From CAWFGW01 sp963849955 (GTDB taxonomy: Bacteria; Bacteroidota; Bacteroidia; Cytophagales; JAAEPT01), in assembly GCA_963849955.1 (NCBI GenBank), contig CAWKJU010000031.1, forward strand, positions 62,001 to 126,000: DNA of 64,000 nucleotides, given 5' to 3'. Below the pieces are notes generated by a model, which had not been told where the DNA came from, made no database searches, and worked only from the letters and a program-made list of their open reading frames with translations. This document shows, piece by piece, positions 1-8,236 of the stretch; the first letter of the stretch is position 1, and each line of letters begins with the position of its first letter. Made by a program: the position numbers and the translations under genes.

Positions 1-579
1 ACCTCTTTTTACGGCATCAAAAGCTACCGAAGCAGGGTCTGTGTTCATTCCGTGAGAAACCACAGGAACATCCACTCGTTTTCCCCAAAGGATCAGTTGA
101 TCTACAGCAGCAGCTCTGAACGTATCCGCAGCACCAAGCACTACTTTTTTACCTTGTTGCTTGAATTGGTATGCCAGTTTTCCTATGGTGGTAGTTTTAC
201 CTACACCATTGACTCCAACCACAAGCAACACATAAGGGCCGTCAGTTTTAGGGATTTGAAAGTCATGAAAATCAGCTGTGTCGTTTTGGATTAAGACATT
301 AGCGATTTCTTCTTTTAATATTTTATCAAGTTCAGCTGTGCCGAGATATTTATCTTGAGCCACACGCGCCTCAATTTGTCTGATGATTTTTAACGTGGTA
401 TCCACACCCACATCTGAGGTAATTAAAATTTCTTCTAACTCATCTAATACATCAGCATCTACAGTAGATTTACCAACAACTGCTTTGCCTAGTTTTGAAA
501 AAAAACTTTCATTAGTTTTTTCTAAGCCCTTATCGAGTGTTTCTTTTTTCTCTTTTGAGAAAAGTCCAAATAGTGCCAT
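1..579 (-). CDS. ftsY: Signal recognition particle receptor FtsY, N-terminal part (runs off the window)
   Basis: First 193 codons of an SRP receptor GTPase, which docks SRP-ribosome complexes at the inner membrane for co-translational insertion. The reverse strand starts at the ATG ending at 579 (MALFGLFSKEKKETLDK) and reads without a stop to base 1. A short charged N-terminus is followed by the helical N domain and the P-loop GVNGVGKTTT at about residues 117-126, then the AADTFRAAAVDQL motif typical of SRP GTPases. The C-terminal half of the G domain lies outside. It follows the rpmB-rpmG-DUF4295 genes on the same strand, the usual Bacteroidota order, but a terminator-like hairpin at 611-635 separates it from them. 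Identification is firm; only the truncation by the window edge is a limit. Confidence 0.96.
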   Translation of the reverse strand, partial: MALFGLFSKEKKETLDKGLEKTNESFFSKLGKAVVGKSTVDADVLDELEEILITSDVGVDTTLKIIRQIEARVAQDKYLGTAELDKILKEEIANVLIQNDTADFHDFQIPKTDGPYVLLVVGVNGVGKTTTIGKLAYQFKQQGKKVVLGAADTFRAAAVDQLILWGKRVDVPVVSHGMNTDPASVAFDAVKRG

Positions 580-610
580 AGATGTGAGAAATTATAATTT
601 CTAAGAAACG

Positions 611-635
611 CAAAAAGTCCCCAAGGGACTTTTGC
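611..635 (-). terminator. Hairpin terminator between DUF4295 gene and ftsY
   Basis: Arms AAAAGTCCC (613-621) and GGGACTTTT (625-633) enclose a 3-nt loop; read on the minus strand the stem is followed by a run of five T. It would end or attenuate the rpmB-rpmG-DUF4295 transcript before ftsY. Confidence 0.6.
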
Positions 636-660
636 AAAATAATAATATGAGTTGTTTAGC

Positions 661-816
661 TTATTTTTTAGCTAAAGTCTCTTGCACAAGTTCGTTAGGA
701 ACCATTTCCTCTTTGAACATGTAAGCTCCAGTTTTTGGAGAACGTACAGTTCTAATCACTTTTGTATAACCTTTACCGCTTTTATCTTTCAGCGTTGCTA
801 CTACCTTCTTAGCCAT
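661..816 (-). CDS. DUF4295 family small ribosome-associated protein
   Basis: A 51-residue very basic protein beginning MAKKVVATLKDKSGKG and ending ELVQETLAKK. Its size, lysine content and position directly after rpmG fit the DUF4295 family, which is restricted to Bacteroidota and always sits beside L28/L33. From memory, a Bacteroidota-specific ribosomal protein called bL38 has been described in Flavobacterium ribosomes and this family is the likely match; that link is recollection and not shown by the sequence. Start ATG ends at 816, two bases after the rpmG stop, so the genes are co-transcribed. Confidence 0.9.
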   Translation of the reverse strand: MAKKVVATLKDKSGKGYTKVIRTVRSPKTGAYMFKEEMVPNELVQETLAKK

Positions 817-818
817 GA

Positions 819-1001
819 TTACTTAATTTCTTTGTGAACAGTATATTTATTCAAAACAGCGTTATACTTTTTAAGCTCTAAACGCTCAGTAGTATTTTTT
901 CTGTTTTTAGTAGTGATATAACGTGAAGTGCCAGGCATTCCACTGTCTTTGTGCTCAGTGCACTCCATGATCACTTGAACTCTATTTCCTTTCTTAGCCA
1001 T
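819..1001 (-). CDS. rpmG: 50S ribosomal protein L33
   Basis: 60 residues starting MAKKGNRVQVIMECTEHK, with the SRYITTKNRKNTTERLELKKY block typical of bL33. Length is normal for Bacteroidota. It is the middle gene of the rpmB-rpmG-DUF4295 cluster, 22 bases after rpmB. Only one of the usual zinc-binding cysteines (C14) is visible, so this looks like the zinc-independent form of L33. Confidence 0.97.
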   Translation of the reverse strand: MAKKGNRVQVIMECTEHKDSGMPGTSRYITTKNRKNTTERLELKKYNAVLNKYTVHKEIK

Positions 1002-1023
1002 TTCCTTGCAAATGATTAGTTAC

Positions 1024-1263
1024 TTATCCGAGAATGTTTCCGTTCTCTCTTGCTTTTTTCAATACTGCAGCCAAACCATTTTTATTAATAGTTCTTAGAG
1101 CAGTTGAAGATACTTTCAATGTAATCCAACGATCTTCTTCTGGTAGATAGAATCGTTTCTTGAAAAGATTTGGTAAAAATCTTCTCTTAGTTTTTATGTT
1201 CGAGTGAGAAACATTGTTTCCTACTTGAGGTCTCTTTCCAGTTATTTGACAAATTCTTGACAT
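1024..1263 (-). CDS. rpmB: 50S ribosomal protein L28
   Basis: 79 residues, MSRICQITGKRPQVGNNVSHSN at the start is diagnostic of bL28, followed by the KRRFLPNL and basic C-terminal helix. First gene of the cluster on the minus strand; its promoter must lie in 1264-1350. No unusual features. Confidence 0.98.
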   Translation of the reverse strand: MSRICQITGKRPQVGNNVSHSNIKTKRRFLPNLFKKRFYLPEEDRWITLKVSSTALRTINKNGLAAVLKKARENGNILG

Positions 1264-1782
1264 GATTTATCCGCTTTTTTCAAATGGGTCACAAATGTCT
1301 CATTTTTTGTGGAAAACTCAAAGCTTCCTTAAGAAATATTTCAAAGTATTTTGAATAAGTAAGATATTAGACTGTTAGAGCTGAGATATTAGATTGTTAG
1401 AATCAAGAACCAACAGTCAATCACCAAGTGAAAATTTGAGCAGGTACATATCGTCAAAATGGTTTTTTGTTATAACTCGTCATTCTCGAAATGCGGAATG
1501 TAAATAAAAATATTAGGAATTTCATTGTTCCGATAGCTCATCGGAATGGAAACCTTAGCAGCTCGATTTCTATCGAAATACCCCTGATATTTTGTGAAAA
1601 ACAAAATTCTGCAGTGACGTAACTTAAATCTCACGTTTAAAAATCTAATATCTAATAAAGAAGTATTGAGTACAGAGTACAAAGTATTGAGACAAAAAAT
1701 GCAACAATAGCTAAATGATAACCGCTAATAGCTTTCTAAAAAATCTAACATCTAACATCTCAAAATCTCCTATCTTTGAATT
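1264..1782. repeat. Gene-free spacer with degenerate short repeats
   Basis: 519 bases between divergent rpmB and hemB with no credible gene. It holds blocks of imperfect 7-9-mers: GATATTAGA/TGTTAGA alternating near 1364-1405, TCTAATA twice near 1642-1657, GTATTGAG/GTACAGAGTACAAAG near 1663-1690 and TCTAACA twice near 1741-1760. An imperfect palindrome TTCCGAT-AGCTC-ATCGGAA lies at 1528-1546. Similar low-complexity blocks occur at 42201-42233, 46787-46922 and 48973-49000. Confidence 0.6.
1771..1778 (+). promoter_or_regulatory. Candidate -7 element TATCTTTG for hemB
   Basis: TATCTTTG matches the Bacteroidota -7 consensus TAnnTTTG and ends 4 bases before the hemB ATG at 1783. A transcript started from it would be leaderless or nearly so. 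No clear -33 TTTG is visible, so this is tentative. Confidence 0.4.
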
Positions 1783-2757
1783 ATGAATATCAGACCACGC
1801 AGAAACCGAAAGTCAGAAGGGATAAGAAACCTAGTTCAGGAAAATTGGGTAACCAAGCATGATTTATTGTTTCCACTTTTTTTGTTGCCGGGTGAAAACA
1901 AACAAGAGGCAATTAAGTCGATGCCAGGTATTAACCGTTTTTCGTTGGATTTACTTTTAAAAGAAATTGAGCAATGCATGAACATGGGATTAAAAGCCTT
2001 TGCAGTGTTCCCTTGTTTGCCTGAATCAGCCAAAGATAAATTTGCTACGGAGAGTGCGAATAAAGAAGGACTGTATATAAAGAGTCTAGAAAAAATAAAG
2101 CAGGAATTTCCTGAGTCTGTTATTATGACGGACGTGGCGATGGATCCTTATAGTTCAGATGGCCATGATGGCTTAGTAAAAGATGGTAAAATCCTCAATG
2201 ACGAAACGTTGGCAATTCTTGTTAACATGTCATTAGCCCAAGCAGAAACAGGAGCAGATATGATAGGACCTTCCGACATGATGGATGGAAGAGTGGGTGC
2301 CATTCGGGAAGCTTTAGATAAAAAAGGGTTTACAGAGACTTCTATTATTTCTTACACCGCAAAATATGCCAGTGCTTTTTATGGTCCTTTTCGGGATGCT
2401 TTGGATTCAGCGCCCAAGTTTGGTGATAAAAAAACCTATCAAATGAACCCGGCTAACAGTAAAGAAGCATTAATTGAGGCTGATTTGGATATTGCTGAAG
2501 GTGCAGATATTATTATGGTGAAACCAGGCTTGCCTTATTTAGATATCATCAAATCATTAAAAGACAATTATGCCACGCCAATAGCCGCTTATAACGTTAG
2601 TGGGGAATATGCGATGGTGAAAGCGGCAGCAGAAAAAGGGTGGTTGGATAATGACAAAGCGATTGCTGAAATGCTGATGTCGTTTAAAAGAGCAGGTACC
2701 GACTTAATTTTGACCTATTTTGCGAAAGAGGCGGTCGCAAAAAAGCTCGTAGGTTAA
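1783..2757 (+). CDS. hemB: Delta-aminolevulinic acid dehydratase (porphobilinogen synthase)
   Basis: Condenses two 5-aminolevulinate molecules to porphobilinogen in the cytoplasm, the second common step of haem synthesis. The 324-residue length is standard. The two active-site lysines are visible: K194 in YTAKYASAFYGPFRDA and K247, the Schiff-base lysine, in IIMVKPGLPYLD. The metal loop reads DVAMDPYSSDGHDG, with aspartates and no cysteine cluster, so this is the magnesium-type rather than the zinc-type enzyme. The ATG at 1783 is preceded immediately by a promoter-like TATCTTTG. It stands alone; other haem genes are not in the window. Confidence 0.98.
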   Translation: MNIRPRRNRKSEGIRNLVQENWVTKHDLLFPLFLLPGENKQEAIKSMPGINRFSLDLLLKEIEQCMNMGLKAFAVFPCLPESAKDKFATESANKEGLYIKSLEKIKQEFPESVIMTDVAMDPYSSDGHDGLVKDGKILNDETLAILVNMSLAQAETGADMIGPSDMMDGRVGAIREALDKKGFTETSIISYTAKYASAFYGPFRDALDSAPKFGDKKTYQMNPANSKEALIEADLDIAEGADIIMVKPGLPYLDIIKSLKDNYATPIAAYNVSGEYAMVKAAAEKGWLDNDKAIAEMLMSFKRAGTDLILTYFAKEAVAKKLVG

Positions 2758-2827
2758 TAAAATCAGTTTTTATTATGCTTTTATAACTTCAAGGGTTACT
2801 TTTGGACTTTATTACTGATAAAGTTAC

Positions 2828-5800
2828 ATGAATCAACTAGTACAACTTATCAAGAAGAGTCTTTTCCTTCTTGTTTTTTGCGTTTTCTCGAACAGTTTTG
2901 GACAAGCAGGTAACCTAAATAATGATATAGGTGTTTTTGCAGCAGCAGATATAAACTATGAATGTCTAGGCGGTGGTCAATACAAAATAACACTAGATGT
3001 TTACGCAGAGTGTGGTTATTTTGATGGCTCGTTAAATAATAAAGACAATTACCCTATAACTATCGAATCCAAATCTTTAGGTATAAAAATAGAGCCTAAA
3101 GTTTTGAAACCAACGTCTGGTCCTGCACGAGAAGGGAAAGAGATAAACATATATTGTCCAGATCAGCCCTCACAATGCGACACTAGAGATCAAGCTTCAT
3201 TTAGAGGGTTAAAAAAATATACTTTTTCAACAACAGTGAATTTAGATCAGCTGGGAAAAGCCAATGATTGGAAAGTGTTTTGGTCTCGAAACAATAGAAG
3301 TGCAGAAATTACCACAATCGGGAATAATCAGCCCTACCATACAGAAGCGTTAATAAATAACACTACCGTTTGTAATTCTACTCCAACAATTGCTATTGAA
3401 TCTGTTTTTAGTATCAAAAAAGGGATTCCTGAGACAAAACAATTAGGGGCTTCAGATGTAAATAATAATAGGTTAGAATACACTATAGTCTCTCCACTAC
3501 AAGGGTTAAATGACCCAATAGATTATAACGGGGGTGTTAGTGCTACGCAACCGTTTGGAGCAGGGAAAACAATATCAATTAATGGTTCAGGACAATTATC
3601 TATACCAGCAATTGATCAAGCTGGAGTAAATGCCAATTTTGATGTGTTGATTTCGGAATTTAATGGTAATACAAAAGTAGGCGAAAGTAGAAAATCATTT
3701 CAAATAACCACTTTAGAAACTGAGAATACTGCCCCTGTCATTTCTGGGATTAATGGTACTAATGATACGGTGATAACCGTTTGTGCAGGTGATCGACTAG
3801 CTTTAGCATTAACCGGAACTGATCCAGATGGAGATAAGATGCGCTTCTTAGGCAACCCTCAAATAATACCTCAAAAATCTATTCCTTTTTCAAGAAATAC
3901 TATTGATGCCAATCCAAATTTTAAATATACAGAAACCCCAAGTGGTACTTTCAATTGGCAAACCACCACTTTAGATGTAGGTGTTTATACTGTTGTGGTA
4001 ACTTTAGAAGATAATGCCTGTCCAGTGAATTTAACTACAACAAAAGAGTTTACAATTCGCGTAAACCCTATACCTACTTTTAGTTTAGGGCCTGACGCTC
4101 CATTTAACTGTGATAATCCTCAAGTGTTTGATCCAGAGATAACCAATGCGGTTGGTAACTTAAGTTATTCGTGGTCGCGGTGGTTTGTAACTACAATTAT
4201 TCCAATAGATACAGTGGATGTGTCATTTCAAACAGAAAAGAAATTGGAGTTGACTGGTCCTGGGCAATTTTTGTTGGAAGTAAGCGATGATGCCGGTTGT
4301 TCAAAAAGCGATCGGATAATTATTTATGAAAGTCTTTATGGAACTATGGGTTTTTATGGTCGTTGTATAGGACAAACCACAACATTTGAAGATGAATCAG
4401 CGTTCGTTGGAAGTGAGTTTGTTTCACGGAAATGGACGATAGAAACAAAAGCAGAGACTACTGATGAACAAATATTTACCCATAAATTTCCTGGGTTAGG
4501 TAGTTATGATGCTCAATTAATCGTTGAAGATAAGTTAGGTTGTATTGATACAATCGACCGTGTAGTTGAGGTTGTAGAAGAACCTATAGCAGCGCTAAGT
4601 TTAGTTGATTCATGTTCAGCTTTTCTTGATGGTACTTATGAAAGAGGTGGAGTAGACTTTATTGATGCAAGTATCTATCAATCTGGAGATGGTTTTGGAG
4701 ATGTGGAATGGACTATAAGCACGCTAGCTGGTGATGAATTAGATGTGTTGGTTCCTCCACAACCAAATGGACTTTTAGACCGATGGTTTGATTATGGATT
4801 TCCAGACTCGGGACTTTATATCATTAAAACAGAAATCAATACAAGTGCATCTTGTCAGGCAAGCAAAATTGACACAGTGCACATTGTTCAGCGACCAAAA
4901 TTGAAATTAATTTCTGATTCAGTGTACTCAATTAATTGTGCTAATCCTGATACCGTTTTTCAAGTAACTTTAGATGATCACTTTATTGGCACGAGTGGTT
5001 ATGAATTTTGGTATTTTGATCAAGATAGTGTGAAGTCTGATGTTAAATCTTTTATAGATCCAAAATCAGTTTTTGATGTAGAAATAGACACCGTAGGAGT
5101 ATATACAATTTGGGTAAAGGATTCAAAAGGATGTGAACATTTTCAATCCGTAGAAGTGGAATTTTCGACCGAAGCCACTTTAGGTTATGAATTACAATGT
5201 TCAGAGGGGGCAATACAATTTCGTGATTTGTCAATTATTGACACCACAGATAGAACTATAATAAGTTGGGATTGGGATTTTGGAGACAATTCGTCTTCAA
5301 ATCTTCAAGAACCTACTCATTTGTATTCGGCACAAGGAGATTATCAAACAATTTTAACAGTTACAGATTCAAAAGGCTGTACTAATTCTGACACATTAAA
5401 GGTGTATTATTCTTTTCCTAAGTCAGATTTAAAAGTCACTCCAGATATTGAAGTGGTAAAGTTATGTGTTAGTGATCAGCTTACTGCTTCGAACTTAGTT
5501 TTAACAGCTGGAACACCTTATCATATCGATGATTTAGTATGGAGGTTTCAAAAAGCTAACGGAAGTTTAGATACGTTTTATTATGATAATTTTCCTACTG
5601 ATCCACTTATGATAACTAAAGGATTGGTTCAACAATACATTTTGGCAGATACAACATCTCAGTTAAAAATTGAAAATGAAGTTACTTATAATAGGAACAT
5701 TGCAAATCCAGTAAGTGGAACTAGCGCTTGTAATAAAGTATTTGAAGTTTCTAAAGATTTCACTGTATTCCCTGAATTTAAGGGTGATATTTTTGATAAC

Positions 5801-7162
5801 CGAGTATGTTTAGGTGATTCTGCTATTTTTAGGTTTGACCGTTCGGTAAATAAAGATATTTTGGTGGAGTCGGTAACATGGACATTTAGAAGTTCTCAAA
5901 CAGGTGTCATAATAGCCCAGACAACAGATTTGGACCCCCAAGTGTTTATAGATGAAAATGAGTTTACTCGAGGACCAGGGCAAATGGGTGTTACAGCGAG
6001 GTTCGTTGATGTGAATGGCTGTGTGTTAAACAAAGTGGCTACCTTTGAGGTAGATGAAGTGACCTCTAAACCAAATTGGGATTTTGATGAAATAGTGTGT
6101 AGGGGTGAAAAAGTTCTATTTACGTTAAAAGCAGATCAGGGAGATGTTGATTATTGGCAAGTAAATCAAAATTTTAGTGATTCATTAATAGCCGGTAATT
6201 TTATAGCCCCAACTTTTGATCAAGATGTTGTGGGTTCACCACAAATTGTATTTGATGAACCAGGGGTTTTTCCTGTATCTATGTTTCTAATAAAAAATGT
6301 ATCTATTCAATCAGGGAAAATTTGTCGAGCTCGAATTGATGATACCATTCGAGTAAACGATGTACCATCATACAACATTGAGTGGGACACGGTCTGTTCG
6401 GCTGTTTCACCAACTACCTTTATCAACAGCTCAACCATCAATGGTAATTTTGGAAAAGTGGTTGACTACCGTTGGGATTTTGGTGATGGTTCTGAGCAAG
6501 TAATTACTCCTGCTGGTCAAGTTGAAGTGAAACATCGCTATGCTAATGGAGGAAATTTCACCGTGAAAGTTACGGCAACCACCGAAGAACAATGTAATCA
6601 ATCGGATACTACGTTTTCTATTTATGTAAGGCCTACACCAATTGCAAAATACGAGACTGATCAAGAATTTATGGAGGCGAATGAGTTAATCACATTTATG
6701 GATGCTTCTGAAACATATGGAGCGTATAAGGACTCCATCTTCTGGGATTTTGGTTACCCAGGTAAGTTTAATGGGGAAATTGTTAGCGTGGAGTGGGATA
6801 CCGTAAATGTTTATCAAGTCTATCATTACATCAAAACTTCTGATGGCTGTGAAGATGATACAACTTACCGAATTGACTTGAACACTTATTTAGATTTACC
6901 TAATGCCTTTTCTCCTAATAATGATGGTACTAACGATGAGTTATTTCTGATTTATAAATCAATAGAAGAACTCTATACCTACAAAATATACAACCGTTGG
7001 GGTCAGGAGATTTTTGATGCTGAAGGAGATTTAACACGCGGTTGGGACGGAACTTATAATGGAACAGACCAAGAAGTTGGGGTGTATGTAGCGCATGTCA
7101 AAGCGCGCGGTGCTTATGATACACTATTTAATTTTAAAGTTAATGTACGGTTGATCCGCTAA
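2828..7162 (+). CDS. Large secreted PKD-domain protein with type B (gliding-associated) T9SS sorting domain
   Basis: 1444 residues with an N-terminal signal peptide (hydrophobic LFLLVFCVFSNSFG) and a long region of Ig/PKD-like beta domains. Clear PKD signatures are WDWDFGDNSS near residue 810 and YRWDFGDGSEQ near residue 1212. The last ~90 residues (from about 1360) are the CHU_C/gliding motility-associated C-terminal domain: FSPNNDGTNDELF, YNRWGQEIFDAEG, GWDGTYNG, GVYVAHVKA. This domain sends cargo through the T9SS. Proteins of this kind are cell-surface adhesins or filaments (SprB-like architecture) in gliding Bacteroidota. The next two genes, PorP/SprF and an OmpA protein, follow within 14 and 14 bases and are its probable secretion/anchoring partners. 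The ligand is unknown. Confidence 0.93.
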   Translation: MNQLVQLIKKSLFLLVFCVFSNSFGQAGNLNNDIGVFAAADINYECLGGGQYKITLDVYAECGYFDGSLNNKDNYPITIESKSLGIKIEPKVLKPTSGPAREGKEINIYCPDQPSQCDTRDQASFRGLKKYTFSTTVNLDQLGKANDWKVFWSRNNRSAEITTIGNNQPYHTEALINNTTVCNSTPTIAIESVFSIKKGIPETKQLGASDVNNNRLEYTIVSPLQGLNDPIDYNGGVSATQPFGAGKTISINGSGQLSIPAIDQAGVNANFDVLISEFNGNTKVGESRKSFQITTLETENTAPVISGINGTNDTVITVCAGDRLALALTGTDPDGDKMRFLGNPQIIPQKSIPFSRNTIDANPNFKYTETPSGTFNWQTTTLDVGVYTVVVTLEDNACPVNLTTTKEFTIRVNPIPTFSLGPDAPFNCDNPQVFDPEITNAVGNLSYSWSRWFVTTIIPIDTVDVSFQTEKKLELTGPGQFLLEVSDDAGCSKSDRIIIYESLYGTMGFYGRCIGQTTTFEDESAFVGSEFVSRKWTIETKAETTDEQIFTHKFPGLGSYDAQLIVEDKLGCIDTIDRVVEVVEEPIAALSLVDSCSAFLDGTYERGGVDFIDASIYQSGDGFGDVEWTISTLAGDELDVLVPPQPNGLLDRWFDYGFPDSGLYIIKTEINTSASCQASKIDTVHIVQRPKLKLISDSVYSINCANPDTVFQVTLDDHFIGTSGYEFWYFDQDSVKSDVKSFIDPKSVFDVEIDTVGVYTIWVKDSKGCEHFQSVEVEFSTEATLGYELQCSEGAIQFRDLSIIDTTDRTIISWDWDFGDNSSSNLQEPTHLYSAQGDYQTILTVTDSKGCTNSDTLKVYYSFPKSDLKVTPDIEVVKLCVSDQLTASNLVLTAGTPYHIDDLVWRFQKANGSLDTFYYDNFPTDPLMITKGLVQQYILADTTSQLKIENEVTYNRNIANPVSGTSACNKVFEVSKDFTVFPEFKGDIFDNRVCLGDSAIFRFDRSVNKDILVESVTWTFRSSQTGVIIAQTTDLDPQVFIDENEFTRGPGQMGVTARFVDVNGCVLNKVATFEVDEVTSKPNWDFDEIVCRGEKVLFTLKADQGDVDYWQVNQNFSDSLIAGNFIAPTFDQDVVGSPQIVFDEPGVFPVSMFLIKNVSIQSGKICRARIDDTIRVNDVPSYNIEWDTVCSAVSPTTFINSSTINGNFGKVVDYRWDFGDGSEQVITPAGQVEVKHRYANGGNFTVKVTATTEEQCNQSDTTFSIYVRPTPIAKYETDQEFMEANELITFMDASETYGAYKDSIFWDFGYPGKFNGEIVSVEWDTVNVYQVYHYIKTSDGCEDDTTYRIDLNTYLDLPNAFSPNNDGTNDELFLIYKSIEELYTYKIYNRWGQEIFDAEGDLTRGWDGTYNGTDQEVGVYVAHVKARGAYDTLFNFKVNVRLIR

Positions 7163-7175
7163 TTAGTAAAGTATA

Positions 7176-8222
7176 ATGAAAGTAAATAATCTGTTTTTAG
7201 CGAGCTGTTTTTCCATCATATCGCTAGTTAGTTTCGGCCAGGATCATCATTTTTCCCAGTTCTACGCTACTCCGCTAATTACCAATCCTGCTAACACGGG
7301 TAATTTTAGTGAAGATTGGCGGTTTAGTGCCATTCATCGAAATCAATGGAGCGGAATCGGTTCTTCATTCATCACTTCAGCTGTGGGGTTCGACATGAAC
7401 TTTAGTGGTGGTTTTATCGGTCAGGATAAAATGGGGGTAGGTGTTGTGTTCTTAAAAGATGCAATCGGTGAATCAAGCTTATCGAACAATACATTCCTGC
7501 TATCAACAGCGTGGCACCGAAGAGTAGATCATCAAAAACGACACAAAATATCATTAGGGGTACAAGGAGGCTTAATTCAAAAGAGTTTGAATAGTAGTGG
7601 ACTTCAATTTGGTAACCAGTATCAGAACTATGTATTCAATCCTGATTTAAGTAATGAAGAAAACCTGAGTCGGTTGAACCAAAGTTATATTGACATAGAA
7701 GCGGGTTTAGGTTGGCATTTTCTACTTAAAAGTAATATTGAGTTGGAGTCAGGTATCGCAGTTTACCAGTTGACTACGCCTCAGGAAAATTTCACAGAAA
7801 CAGTCGACTCGCTTTTCAAATCGAATGACTTAGGCAACAGATTATCCTACACTGCTGGAGCAATATTTAAAGTCGGTCACGGTATCACAATTAACCCGAG
7901 GGTGTTGTTTATGGGGCAAAGTAAAGCACGCGATATCAATGCAGGCGCTTCGTTAGGTTATCCAGTAGGTAAAAAGCAAGATGTAACCTTATTGGCAGGG
8001 ATTTACACGCGCTTTGGCGATGCCGCTATTTTCAAGGCTGGTTTTAAGTATAAAAATATCACAACAAGATTTAGCTACGATGCAACTTACAGTGGTTTAA
8101 ATGCAGTGAAAGAAGCTGCAGGAGTTGGTAATACATTAGGTGCCTGGGAGCTCTCCATAATTGTGGTAGGTCGCTTCAGAAAAGATGATCAAAATTATAC
8201 CGTTCCATGTGGTATTTTTTAA
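7176..8222 (+). CDS. PorP/SprF family type IX secretion system membrane protein
   Basis: 348 residues with signal peptide (MKVNNLFLASCFSIISLVSFG), then DHHFSQFYATPLITNPANTG, the hallmark opening of PorP/SprF proteins, and alternating beta strands of an outer-membrane barrel. Family members act in the secretion or surface attachment of a particular type B cargo, as SprF does for SprB. Placement 13 bases after the 1444-residue type B protein makes that protein the likely client. The stop falls 14 bases before the ATG chosen for the following OmpA gene, so the three form an operon. Confidence 0.93.
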   Translation: MKVNNLFLASCFSIISLVSFGQDHHFSQFYATPLITNPANTGNFSEDWRFSAIHRNQWSGIGSSFITSAVGFDMNFSGGFIGQDKMGVGVVFLKDAIGESSLSNNTFLLSTAWHRRVDHQKRHKISLGVQGGLIQKSLNSSGLQFGNQYQNYVFNPDLSNEENLSRLNQSYIDIEAGLGWHFLLKSNIELESGIAVYQLTTPQENFTETVDSLFKSNDLGNRLSYTAGAIFKVGHGITINPRVLFMGQSKARDINAGASLGYPVGKKQDVTLLAGIYTRFGDAAIFKAGFKYKNITTRFSYDATYSGLNAVKEAAGVGNTLGAWELSIIVVGRFRKDDQNYTVPCGIF

Positions 8223-8236
8223 ACAAAGAAATTAAG

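Noticed and set aside
52..604. Two plus-strand frames of 73-80 codons at the window start
   Set aside because: They are antisense to ftsY, whose protein is unmistakable on the minus strand.
1470..1682. 70-codon minus-strand frame in the hemB-rpmB spacer
   Set aside because: It runs through degenerate repeats and an imperfect palindrome, has no recognisable protein features and no start signal.
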